Source of the DNA: Paeniroseomonas aquatica
GTDB lineage: Bacteria; Pseudomonadota; Alphaproteobacteria; Acetobacterales; Acetobacteraceae
NCBI RefSeq assembly: GCF_030409335.1
Contig: NZ_JAUFPN010000033.1
Location: 1 to 62,780, forward strand
Reading direction: 5' to 3'
Length of the DNA: 62,780 nucleotides
Every line of letters starts with the position of its first letter. The first letter of the stretch is position 1. Position numbers and translations under genes: made by a program. Of this stretch, positions 55,229-62,780 are shown piece after piece. A model generated the notes under the pieces. That model saw nothing but the letters and a program-made list of their open reading frames with translations, ran no database searches and had not been told where the DNA came from.

Positions 55229-58200
55229 CGGCCGCATCCTCCGCCCCGGCCCATTCCGCCCGGCGCGACAGGTGCAGGTAGTCGTCGCCCGCCGCCTCCC
55301 GCCCCGGATGCGGCCAGGCGGTGAAGGCGGCCGCGCCCAGCAGGAAGCGCGCCGCCAGCGCGCCCACCTTCTCCATCGCCTCCTGCCCGAGCTGCGCGAT
55401 CTCGTCGCGCTCGGTGCTGACCGGATGCACCTTGCCCGGCTCCGGCCCGCCATTCAGCTTCCAGTAGGCCAGCGTCCCGGCATCCCCCGCGGCCAGGCCG
55501 GCGAAGGCGCCGCGCGCCGCCATCGCCGCCTCCAGCACCAGCTGCGGCTTGTGGCCGTCCTTCACCGCATTCCTCGAGGGCACCGTGCCGGTCTTGTAGT
55601 CGAGGATGGCGAACTGGCCATTGGCCATGACGTCGATCCGGTCGGCCCGCGCGGTCAGCGTCACCGCGCGGCCATCCGGCTGGCGCAGCGTCACCTGCCC
55701 GGTGAGCTCGCAGAGGCTGCGGGCGATGCGGTTGCCGGCCCGTGCCTCGGACTCCTGCCGCAGCACGAAATCGCCGATCCGGGCGAGGCGCGGCTGCCAG
55801 AAGGCCAGCAGCCCCGGCCGCGCCCCGGCCTCGTCCAGCGCGACCGCGGCCGCCTCGTCGAACATCGCCCGCGCCGCGCCCGGCCCCGGCCAGGGTCCGG
55901 CCGCCAGCCGGTGGACGAAGTGCGCCATGGTCGCATGCACCAGGTTGCCGTAGTCGGAGGCCCCGACCTCCGCGTCCAGCGGGTCGACCGGGCGCAGCCG
56001 CAGCACCCGCCTGGCGTAGAAGGCATAGGGATCGGCCAGCAGCGTCTCCACCTCGGTCACTGACAGGGTCTGCGGCCGCGCGGCGAGCGGCGGCCGCGGC
56101 GCCGGCCGGGCGCAGGGGGCGACCCGCCCCGGGCGGTCCAGCGCCGCCGCCCAGCCGACCGCCTGGCTGGACTCCAGCAGCAGGCCCTTGGGATGCGCCG
56201 CGCCGACCTGGCCGCGCAGGAAGGTCTCCAGCCGGGTCAGCCAGCGGGCCGGCACGGTCGGCGCGCCGCCGCGCTTGGCCGCGCGGGACAGCACCGCCTC
56301 CGGCGCCGAGCAGGCGGCGAAGAGGAAATCGGCGCAGACCCGGCCGATCCGGGCCTCGGGCTCCGGCAGGCCGAAGTCGCGCCGCATCGGCCGGCTCATC
56401 CAGGGGCCGGGGTCGGTCGCCAGCGGCCAGACCGTCTCGTCCAGCGCGCCGAGCACCACCCGGTCGAAGCTCAGCAGCCGCGCCTCCAGCAGGCCGAGGA
56501 TCTCGACCCGCGGATGCACCCCGCCGTCCCGGCCACGGCTGCCGCGCAGGCTCGGCGCCGCCGCGCCATCCATCGCCGCCTCGAACAGCGCCGGCCAGGC
56601 CGAGGGCGCCAGCGGCGGCAGCAGCGCCATCGCCGGCTCGAGGCCCGCGAGGTGGGAGGCCAGCGCCTCGCCCTCCTCCCCGGCATAGAGCCTGAGGCCG
56701 CCGGCCACGAGGTCGGTCGCCGCCAGCGCCTCGGCCGCCGCCAGATGCTCCTCCAGCAGCCCGATCGGCGGCCGGGCGATATGCGCGGGCAGGCTGGTGA
56801 AGGGACCCAGCGCCTCGCCCAGCCGATCGAGCAGCGCCATCACCTCGGCCAGGACCTCCGCCCGGTCCTCGCGCCTGAGCCCGGCCTTCGCCGCGGCGCG
56901 CAGGCCGTCGAGCCCAGGTGCCGGGCGCGGGCCGCGCAGCGCCGCGCGTTCCAGCCGCCGCGCCGCCCGGACCCAGTCGCCGCGGTCCCAGCCGCCGGCG
57001 CACATCGGGTGCTTCAGCACCGCCAGCAGCGGCACCGGCGCCAGCTCGCTCGCCGCCAGCTCGGCCAGCAGGCGGAGGAAGCTGCCCGTCGGCGTCCCCC
57101 CCAGCGGCTCGCCGGCGCTGTCGTCGGCGGTGATGCCGTGCCGGGCCAGCTCGGAGGAGACGCGGCGGGCGAGGTCGCGGTCCGGCGTCACCAGCGCCGC
57201 CCGGGCGCCCTCCTGCTCCAGCGCCTCGCGCAGCGTCAGGGCGATCGCCGCCGCCTCGGTCTGCGCGTCGGGGGCGACCAGCAGCGACAGGCCGCGCATC
57301 GCCGGCACCCAGTCCGAGGGCACCCGGGATTGCCAGGCCGGCAGCCCGGCGGCAGGGCGCAGCGCCATGCCCAGCAGGTCGGGCCGGCGGATCGGCGCGG
57401 CCTGGTCGACGGCTTCCTCGGGCGGGCAGCCATCCCAGCGCTTGATGGCGTCCTTCTCCACGCCGAGCGCCGCCAGCAGCCGGCGCTGGCCGCAGAAGGG
57501 ATGCGTCGCCGCCGCCGGGACGGCCTCCCAGACCTTGGCCTCGGCCGAGGAGGCATCGACGCCATGCAGCACCACCATGCCCTGCGGCAGATCATGCGCG
57601 ATCACCCGCAGCAGCTCCTCCGCCGCCGGGATGGTGCCGCCGACGCCGATGCCGGCGGCGATCACCGGATCGGCCGGTGGCCTCTCCTGCCAGTCCCGGG
57701 TCTGCGCCCGCAGCGCCTGGACTCTGCGCATGCCGATGTCGAGCAGCCCGGCCTCGTCCAGCCAGACCTGCCAGGCCGCCATGATGCCGCGGAGGAAGGT
57801 GAGGGTGATCTGCCAGTGCGCCGCATGGGTTTCCGGCACCAGCGCGGTCAGCCGCTGCAGCCAGTGCTCGGCCAGCGCATCCGGCGCGGTCCCGGCCAGC
57901 AGCTCGAGGTCCTTCTCCTCGAGCGCGATCTCATCGAGCAGCGTCGCCAGCGCCGCGGCCAGCGACCAGGCCTGCTCGGGCGTCGCCGGGCCGCCGGTGT
58001 CGCGTGGCAGACGCAGGATGAATTTGGTCAGCACCGCCTGCCGCTGCAGCGGGTCCACCGCCGGCGGCAGGTCGAGCAGCGTCGGCAGCGCCAGCTCGTC
58101 CGCATCCTCGGTCGAGAGCCCGGCCAGCGCCCGCATCCGCGGCAGCAGCAGGGTCTGGCCCTCGGCGGCCCGCAGGAAGGACGTCCGCAAGGCCCGGGCG

Positions 58201-58331
58201 GAGCGCCGGGTCGGCAGCAGGATGGTCACGCGGGAGAGGCGTTCCGGCGACTCGCCGGGGATCAGCCGCAGCACCCCGGCGGCGAGGCAGTCGAGGAAGG
58301 GGAGATGCGTCGGGATATGGAACAGCGGCAC
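55221..58331 (-). CDS. addB: Double-strand break repair protein AddB (alphaproteobacterial type)
   Basis: A 1036-residue partner of AddA. The N-terminal part is an inactivated helicase fold (LPTRRSARALRTSFLRA in place of a clear Walker A), and the C-terminal domain has the nuclease motif ILDYKTGTVPS. In other bacteria AddB recognises Chi-like sites and has an iron-sulfur cluster near the nuclease; only some of the usual cysteines are apparent. It overlaps addA by eight bases and follows murU after 13 bases. Confidence 0.93.
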   Translation of the reverse strand: MPLFHIPTHLPFLDCLAAGVLRLIPGESPERLSRVTILLPTRRSARALRTSFLRAAEGQTLLLPRMRALAGLSTEDADELALPTLLDLPPAVDPLQRQAVLTKFILRLPRDTGGPATPEQAWSLAAALATLLDEIALEEKDLELLAGTAPDALAEHWLQRLTALVPETHAAHWQITLTFLRGIMAAWQVWLDEAGLLDIGMRRVQALRAQTRDWQERPPADPVIAAGIGVGGTIPAAEELLRVIAHDLPQGMVVLHGVDASSAEAKVWEAVPAAATHPFCGQRRLLAALGVEKDAIKRWDGCPPEEAVDQAAPIRRPDLLGMALRPAAGLPAWQSRVPSDWVPAMRGLSLLVAPDAQTEAAAIALTLREALEQEGARAALVTPDRDLARRVSSELARHGITADDSAGEPLGGTPTGSFLRLLAELAASELAPVPLLAVLKHPMCAGGWDRGDWVRAARRLERAALRGPRPAPGLDGLRAAAKAGLRREDRAEVLAEVMALLDRLGEALGPFTSLPAHIARPPIGLLEEHLAAAEALAATDLVAGGLRLYAGEEGEALASHLAGLEPAMALLPPLAPSAWPALFEAAMDGAAAPSLRGSRGRDGGVHPRVEILGLLEARLLSFDRVVLGALDETVWPLATDPGPWMSRPMRRDFGLPEPEARIGRVCADFLFAACSAPEAVLSRAAKRGGAPTVPARWLTRLETFLRGQVGAAHPKGLLLESSQAVGWAAALDRPGRVAPCARPAPRPPLAARPQTLSVTEVETLLADPYAFYARRVLRLRPVDPLDAEVGASDYGNLVHATMAHFVHRLAAGPWPGPGAARAMFDEAAAVALDEAGARPGLLAFWQPRLARIGDFVLRQESEARAGNRIARSLCELTGQVTLRQPDGRAVTLTARADRIDVMANGQFAILDYKTGTVPSRNAVKDGHKPQLVLEAAMAARGAFAGLAAGDAGTLAYWKLNGGPEPGKVHPVSTERDEIAQLGQEAMEKVGALAARFLLGAAAFTAWPHPGREAAGDDYLHLSRRAEWAGAEDAADG

Positions 58332-58344
58332 CCGAGCGACCCCT

Positions 58345-59076
58345 TCAGAACAATGCCTTCACCAGCCCCGCGGCCATCGAGGCCTCGGCCCGCTCGAGGT
58401 CGGCCGGGGTCGAGAGGTGGAACCAGATGCCGTCATGCACCACGGCATAGAGGCGGCCCGATTCGATCGCCCGATCATAGAGGAGATTCAGGCTGAAGGC
58501 GCCCTCCGGGAAGCCCCCGGCGAAGAAGCCCGGCGTCAGGATCTGCACGCCGGAGAAGATGTAGGGCGCCAGCTCCATCTCCTTCGGCCGCCGCACCCGG
58601 CCCATCGGGTCGAGGTGGAAATCGCCGCGCCCGACCTCGCCCTCCACCTGCGCGGTGCGGACCACCAGCAGCAGCCCGTCCATGATGGCGGGGTCGAACA
58701 GCGAGGCCATGCGCGCCAGGGCCGGGGAGGGGCCGTCGAGCAGCACGCTGTCGCCGTTCATGACCACGAAGGGCGCCTCGCCCAGCAGCGGCAGGGCGCG
58801 GCCCACGCCGCCGCCGGTCTCCAGCAGCCCCTCCTCGTGCTGCAGGGTGATCGCCGGGCTGGCCCGGCCGGCGACTGCGGCGGCGACCTGCTCGGCGTGC
58901 CAATGCGCGTTCACCACCGCCTGGCCGATGCCGGCCGCCTCCAGCCGGTCCAGCGCCCGGTCCAGCAGGCTGCGGCCCTGCAGCGTCAGCAGCGGCTTGG
59001 CGGTCGTCTCGGTTAGCGGCCGCATCCGGAGGCCGAGGCCTGCGGCGAGCACCATGCCATGGGTGAGGGGGATCAC
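58345..59076 (-). CDS. murU: MurNAc-1-phosphate uridylyltransferase (MurU)
   Basis: A 243-residue nucleotidyltransferase with the start HGMVLAAGLGLRMRPLTE and the KPLL sugar-nucleotide signature, then VMNGDSVLL with the metal-binding Asp. With AmgK it recycles N-acetylmuramic acid into UDP-MurNAc, bypassing de novo synthesis and its fosfomycin-sensitive step. Its ATG overlaps the amgK stop by four bases. Confidence 0.93.
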   Translation of the reverse strand: MIPLTHGMVLAAGLGLRMRPLTETTAKPLLTLQGRSLLDRALDRLEAAGIGQAVVNAHWHAEQVAAAVAGRASPAITLQHEEGLLETGGGVGRALPLLGEAPFVVMNGDSVLLDGPSPALARMASLFDPAIMDGLLLVVRTAQVEGEVGRGDFHLDPMGRVRRPKEMELAPYIFSGVQILTPGFFAGGFPEGAFSLNLLYDRAIESGRLYAVVHDGIWFHLSTPADLERAEASMAAGLVKALF

Positions 59077-60053
59077 GCGGCCTCCGGGGGGTTGCGCCGC
59101 ATCTCGCGCGGGACGTGGGTATCGAGGAAGTCCCGCAGCGGCGCGCAGGCCGGCTGCGACAGCGAGCGGTCGAGCAGCGCCCAGCAGCGCGGCCCGTGGA
59201 TGAGGTAGCCGGGCTTGGCGTCCCGCCGCGCCAGCCGCACCCAGAGCGCGGCGACCCGCAGGTGCCGCTGCGCCCCGCAGGCCGCCATGGCGCCGAGGAA
59301 GGCGCCGCGGTCCAGCCCCGGCCGGGCGGTGAGGTAGGCGGCGACCGCCGCCCGTCGCGCCGCAGCCGGCACGTCCCGCCGCGCATCCTCGACCAGCGAG
59401 ATCAGGTCATAGGCGGGGTGGCCGATGGCGGCGTCCTGGAAGTCCAGGATGCCGGTGCGGCGCGGCCCGCTGCGGCGTTCCAGCCGCATCAGATTGGCCG
59501 GGAAGTAGTCGCGGTGGACGAAGCCGCGCGCCTCGGCGAAGGGCGCCAGCATCGCGCCCAGCGCCGCCTCCAGCCCCTCCCGCGCCGCGGGCGAGGCCGG
59601 GGCGCCGAAGGCCGCCGGCCACCACCAGTCGAGGAAGGTCGCCGCGGTTGCGCGGGCCATCGCCGCGGCATCCCAGGCCGGCAGTCCCCGCGGCACCGGC
59701 GCGGCATGCAGCGCCGCCAGGGTCCCGGCCGCCTCGGTATAGAGGGGGATCGGGTCGGCCCCGGCGTCGAGCAGCGCCGCATGGGTGGCGTCGCCGAAAT
59801 CCTCGAGGATGAGGAAGCCCGCCGCCTCGTCCGCCGCGATGATCTCCGGCACCGAGAGCCCGGCCTGCAGCAGGTGCCGCGCCAGCCGGGCGAAGGGCCG
59901 GACATCCTCGGGCGGCGGCGCATCCATCAGCAGCGCCGGGCGCGGGCCGCCGACCAGCCTTGCGTAGTGGCGGAGGCTGGCATCGGCCTGCAGCGGCCGC
60001 CGCTCGGCCGCGTCGAAGCCATGCGCGGCGAGGAAGGGTTCCGGATATCTCAT
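59073..60053 (-). CDS. amgK: Anomeric MurNAc/GlcNAc kinase (AmgK)
   Basis: A 326-residue kinase with the aminoglycoside-phosphotransferase fold. The catalytic loop is VHRDYFPANLMRL and the metal site ILDFQDAAIGHPAYDL. It phosphorylates the anomeric OH of N-acetylmuramic acid, the step before MurU in the cell-wall recycling route. The ATG at 60053 overlaps the tsaE stop (ATGA) and fits the family start; longer frames do not. The tsaE-amgK-murU order is conserved in alphaproteobacteria. Confidence 0.93.
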   Translation of the reverse strand: MRYPEPFLAAHGFDAAERRPLQADASLRHYARLVGGPRPALLMDAPPPEDVRPFARLARHLLQAGLSVPEIIAADEAAGFLILEDFGDATHAALLDAGADPIPLYTEAAGTLAALHAAPVPRGLPAWDAAAMARATAATFLDWWWPAAFGAPASPAAREGLEAALGAMLAPFAEARGFVHRDYFPANLMRLERRSGPRRTGILDFQDAAIGHPAYDLISLVEDARRDVPAAARRAAVAAYLTARPGLDRGAFLGAMAACGAQRHLRVAALWVRLARRDAKPGYLIHGPRCWALLDRSLSQPACAPLRDFLDTHVPREMRRNPPEAA

Positions 60054-60550
60054 GCTAATTCCTGTATCCGATCCGGCCAGCCTTCGAGGGTTGCGATGCG
60101 CGCCTCCTCCGTCCCGCCCGGCGCCAGGGTCAGCATCAGCGCCTGCGCCGGCCGCAGATGCCCCAGCCGCTCCGGCCATTCCACCAGCACCACCCCGCGC
60201 CGCGCCTCGTCCCAGCCGAGCTCCGTCAGGTCGGCCGGGCCGGACAGCCGGTAGAGGTCGAAGTGATGCACCTCCAACCCTGACGGCAGCTCGTAGCTCT
60301 GGACCAGGGTGAAGCTGGGGGAGGGCACCTCCAGCGCCGGGTCCCCGGCGAGCGCCCGCAGCAGGGCGCGGGCGAAGGCGCTTTTGCCGGCGCCTAGCGG
60401 CCCCTCCAGCAGCACCGCGTCGCCCGGCCGCAGCAGCGGCGCCAGCCGCCCGGCCAGGCGGCCGGTCGCCTCGAGGTCGGGGAGGGTCAGGGTGATCGGG
60501 CCTGGCATCGGGGTCCGCGAGAGGGGGACGGGCTTGGTCGCCGCCGGCAT
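60050..60550 (-). CDS. tsaE: tRNA threonylcarbamoyladenosine biosynthesis ATPase TsaE
   Basis: About 166 residues, slightly long for the family because of the start used; an ATG at 60508 would give 152. Walker A is EGPLGAGKSAFARALL; FTLVQSYEL and HFDLYRL are the family motifs. It supports TsaB-TsaD in making the t6A modification of tRNA. It is divergent from the ferredoxin-NADP reductase gene with about 40 bases between and starts the tsaE-amgK-murU-addB-addA string. Confidence 0.93.
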   Translation of the reverse strand: MPAATKPVPLSRTPMPGPITLTLPDLEATGRLAGRLAPLLRPGDAVLLEGPLGAGKSAFARALLRALAGDPALEVPSPSFTLVQSYELPSGLEVHHFDLYRLSGPADLTELGWDEARRGVVLVEWPERLGHLRPAQALMLTLAPGGTEEARIATLEGWPDRIQELA

Positions 60551-60588
60551 ATCCTCTAAGACCCGCGGCCTGTTCGGGGAAGATGCCC

Positions 60589-61635
60589 ATGGCGGCGGTA
60601 CTGCCCGGCCTCGGTGCCTCAGGCGCCACGGTCGAGACGGATGTGGCGATCATCGGCGCGGGCCCGGTCGGGCTTTTCGCGGTGTTCGAATGCGGCATGC
60701 TGCGGATGCGCAGCGTGGTGATCGACGCGCTGGACACGATCGGCGGCCAATGCACCGCGCTGTATCCGGAGAAGCCGATCTTCGACATCCCGGCCCATCC
60801 GGCCATCGAGGGCGCGGCGCTGATCCACCGGCTGGAGGAGCAGGCCGCCCCCTTCGCGCCGCTCTATTTGCTCGGCCGCCGGGTCGAGGGGCTGAGCGCG
60901 ACCGGGGATGGATACGAGCTGCGGACCAGCGCCGGCGACACGGTGCGGGCCAGGGCCATCATCATCGCCGCCGGCGCCGGCGCCTTCGGGCCGAACCGCC
61001 CGCCGCTGGCCGGGCTGCCGGGCTACGAGGCCTCGGGCGGGGTGCGCTACCTGGTCTCCCGGCGCGAGGAATTCCGCGGCAAGCGGGTGGTGATCGCCGG
61101 CGGCGGCGACAGCGCGGTGGACTGGGCGCTGTCGCTGAAGGAGGTCGCCGCCAAGGTCACGGTGGTCCACCGCCGGCCGAAATTCCGCGCCGCCCCGGAA
61201 AGCGCCGCAAGGCTGGACGAGGCCGCCGCCCGCGGCGAGATCGAGCTGGCCATCCCCTACCAGCTGCACGGGCTGGAAGGCGACGGCAGCACCCTGACCG
61301 GGGTGGTGCTCGCCACCCTGAAGGGGGAGGAGAAGACCATCCCCGCCGACCACCTGCTGGCCTTCTTCGGCCTGTCGATGGAATTGGGCCCGATCGCCGA
61401 CTGGGGCCTCGGCCTCAGCCACAGCCATGTCACCGTGGCGCAATCCACCTGCGAGACCAGCCTGCCCGGCGTGCATGCCATCGGCGACATCGCCACCTAT
61501 CCCGGCAAGCTGAAGCTGATCCTGCAGGGCTTCTCCGAGGCCGCCATGGCGGCGCATGCCATCCACCCCCGCGTCTTCCCGGGCGAGGCGCTGCATTTCG
61601 AGTACAGCACCAGCAAGGGCGTGCCAGGGGCCTGA
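60589..61635 (+). CDS. Ferredoxin-NADP reductase, thioredoxin-reductase type
   Basis: About 348 residues. Two dinucleotide-binding motifs are present, VAIIGAGPVGLFAVFE for FAD and VVIAGGGDSAVDWAL for NAD(P)H. The redox CxxC of thioredoxin reductase is absent, marking the ferredoxin/flavodoxin-NADP reductase branch (YumC type). The C-terminal HAIGDIATYPGKLKLI is typical. I use the ATG at 60589, with GGGGA eight bases upstream; an ATG at 60583 is too close to it. It may supply low-potential electrons. Confidence 0.9.
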   Translation: MAAVLPGLGASGATVETDVAIIGAGPVGLFAVFECGMLRMRSVVIDALDTIGGQCTALYPEKPIFDIPAHPAIEGAALIHRLEEQAAPFAPLYLLGRRVEGLSATGDGYELRTSAGDTVRARAIIIAAGAGAFGPNRPPLAGLPGYEASGGVRYLVSRREEFRGKRVVIAGGGDSAVDWALSLKEVAAKVTVVHRRPKFRAAPESAARLDEAAARGEIELAIPYQLHGLEGDGSTLTGVVLATLKGEEKTIPADHLLAFFGLSMELGPIADWGLGLSHSHVTVAQSTCETSLPGVHAIGDIATYPGKLKLILQGFSEAAMAAHAIHPRVFPGEALHFEYSTSKGVPGA

Positions 61636-61667
61636 GCGCCTTCGGCCGCCGCAACCGAAAGCGCCCG

Positions 61668-62678
61668 ATGACCTTTGCCGCCATCCCGACCCGCCGCCGC
61701 CTGGCCCAGGCCGGACTCGCCCTGGCCGCCGCGCCCGCCTTGGCCCGACCCGCCCTGGCTCGACCCGCCCTGGCCCAGGCCAATTGGCCCAGCCGGCCGA
61801 TCACCCTGGTCATCGGCTATGCCCCCGGCGGCCTGACCGACGTGATGGTGCGGATGGTCGCCGAGCGGCTGGGCCGCGAACTGGACCAGACCGTGGTGGT
61901 GGAGAACCGCAGCGGCGGCGGCACCTCGATCGCCTCCACCTACGTCGCCCAGGCGCGGCCGGATGGATACACGCTGCTGATCGGCACCAACAGCTTGGCC
62001 ATCAACCCGGCGCTGCAGCCCGGCAGCACCCCGCGCGACCCGCTGAAGGAGCTGCAACCGATCGGGCTGGTCTACTACAGCCCCTTCGCCATGGCGGTGC
62101 AGCGCTCGGTCCCGGTCGAGGACCTGGCCGGGCTCGTCGCCTATGCCAAGGCCAATCCGGGCAAGCTGAACTATGGCAGCTCCGGCAATGGTTCGGTCAA
62201 CCACCTGCTGACGGAATTGCTGCTGCAGAAGGCCGGGATGCGGGTCGAGCACGTGCCCTACCGCGGGGCCGGCCCGGCGCTGCTGGACCTGCGGGCCGAC
62301 CGCATCCAGCTGTTCTATGCCTCGCCGCTCGACATCGCGCCGCTGGTGAACGACGGCACCGTCCGGCTGGTCGCCATCTCCGCGCCCGAGCGGCTGCCGA
62401 TCCTGCCCGACCTGCCCTCGGTGGCCGAGGCCTATCCCGGCTGCGCCGGGGTGCTGTGGCAGGGCCTGTTCGCTCCGCCCGGCACGCCCGGGCCGGTGCA
62501 GCAACGGCTCTATGCCGCGCTGCGTGCCACGCTGGAGGACCCCTCCCTCGGCGAGCGGGTGACGCAGCAGGGCGTAGTGCTGATGCAGGGCGACGCCGCC
62601 GCGCTGCATAGGCTGCTGGCCTCGGAGATCGAGGTCTGGGGCGGCGTGGTCCGGGCCAGCGGCATCAAGCCGGACTGA
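61668..62678 (+). CDS. Bug-family substrate-binding protein with a repeat in the signal peptide
   Basis: A 336-residue receptor of the tripartite tricarboxylate family. Bug motifs: WPSRPITLVIGYAPGGLTD, VVVENRSGGG, YGSSGNGSVNH and HVPYRGAGPA. The signal peptide contains a five-residue direct repeat, ALARP-ALARP, encoded by two near-identical 15-base units (61740-61769). It lies 32 bases after the reductase gene. As with the other receptors here, no TctA/TctB genes are present. Confidence 0.9.
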   Translation: MTFAAIPTRRRLAQAGLALAAAPALARPALARPALAQANWPSRPITLVIGYAPGGLTDVMVRMVAERLGRELDQTVVVENRSGGGTSIASTYVAQARPDGYTLLIGTNSLAINPALQPGSTPRDPLKELQPIGLVYYSPFAMAVQRSVPVEDLAGLVAYAKANPGKLNYGSSGNGSVNHLLTELLLQKAGMRVEHVPYRGAGPALLDLRADRIQLFYASPLDIAPLVNDGTVRLVAISAPERLPILPDLPSVAEAYPGCAGVLWQGLFAPPGTPGPVQQRLYAALRATLEDPSLGERVTQQGVVLMQGDAAALHRLLASEIEVWGGVVRASGIKPD

Positions 62679-62780
62679 TCAGCCGCAACCCTGGGCGCGG
62701 CGCTGATCCGCCAGCGCCGCCGCCAGCCGGCGGGATTGCGCCTCCCGGCCGGGGATGGCCACGGCGTCGCGGCATGCCGC
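62679..62780 (-). CDS. C-terminal end of a gene cut by the window edge
   Basis: The minus-strand frame from the window edge to a TGA at 62681-62679 reads about 33 residues ending in an Ala/Arg-rich helix (SRRLAAALADQRRAQGCG). Its composition is like a real protein end and it converges on the Bug gene with no gap. It is too short to name. Confidence 0.4.
   Translation of the reverse strand, partial: AACRDAVAIPGREAQSRRLAAALADQRRAQGCG

Noticed and set aside
51032-55324. A 1430-residue open frame on the plus strand opposite addA
   Set aside because: It is a GC-driven shadow of addA. Its composition (Gln/Arg/Gly/His-rich, no domains) is unlike a real protein, while the minus strand carries all helicase and nuclease motifs.
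56193-58496. A 767-residue plus-strand frame opposite addB
   Set aside because: It is Arg/Gln/Gly-rich with no recognisable domain, while addB is clear on the other strand.

Overview
The window is very GC-rich, closely packed, and reads as chromosomal DNA of an alphaproteobacterium. Four points suggest the Acetobacteraceae (Roseomonas-like relatives): an ATP synthase Fo operon separate from F1, the gene order tsaE-amgK-murU-addB-addA, a glycine-riboswitch gcv operon, and many Bug-type periplasmic receptors. A ppsR-bphP-bphO operon suggests the organism or its relatives carry photosynthesis genes, although none lie in this window. The taxonomic placement is inference. I see no rRNA, tRNA, CRISPR array or insertion sequence.

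Layout. (1) 0.1-10.1 kb is a catabolic island. A GntR/FadR-type regulator sits between a leftward arm (a double-length class III CoA-transferase and a Bug receptor) and a rightward arm (biotin carrier, biotin carboxylase, BioY biotin transporter, carboxyltransferase and two Bug receptors). The same palindrome, TTGT-N4-ACAA, lies in front of both arms, so the regulator probably controls both. The likely logic is uptake of a carboxylic acid, CoA activation, and biotin-dependent carboxylation with imported biotin. (2) 10.1-15.7 kb is an accessory stretch: a DUF4112 protein, a DEVH-box helicase-like protein, an alpha/beta hydrolase, a small membrane protein, an endonuclease/exonuclease/phosphatase-family protein, and two unknown small genes behind a perfect alphaproteobacterial LexA box. 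(3) 15.8-18.3 kb holds ispH-thrB-rnhA. (4) 18.4-24.8 kb holds a lipoprotein, then a tandem glycine riboswitch and gcvT-gcvH-gcvP with a NUDIX hydrolase and a cupin coupled downstream. (5) 24.8-29.8 kb has a YihU-like dehydrogenase, two paralogous TRAP receptors and a peptide-type ABC receptor, all without permeases.

(6) 29.8-34.5 kb has atpI-atpB-atpE-atpF'-atpF and an ABC exporter. (7) 34.8-39.1 kb is ppsR-bphP-bphO: a PAS-HTH repressor, its bacteriophytochrome antirepressor (which lacks a kinase) and the heme oxygenase that makes the biliverdin chromophore. (8) 39.2-50.2 kb is mostly housekeeping: surA-rsmA (rsmA apparently starting at CTG), an RNA methyltransferase, an AEC transporter, gmk, yicC, an SDR, a TerC protein, an FtsX-like permease and a Bax-inhibitor-1 protein. 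(9) 50.2-62.8 kb has a PQQ-type dehydrogenase, trxA, addA-addB, murU-amgK-tsaE, a ferredoxin-NADP reductase, a fourth Bug receptor and the end of a gene cut by the window edge.

Most promising for follow-up: the two-operator CoA-transferase/carboxylase island, the LexA-box small-gene pair, the light-control operon with a single-cysteine PpsR, and the CTG start of rsmA. Long open frames opposite real genes are GC-driven shadows and are not annotated.
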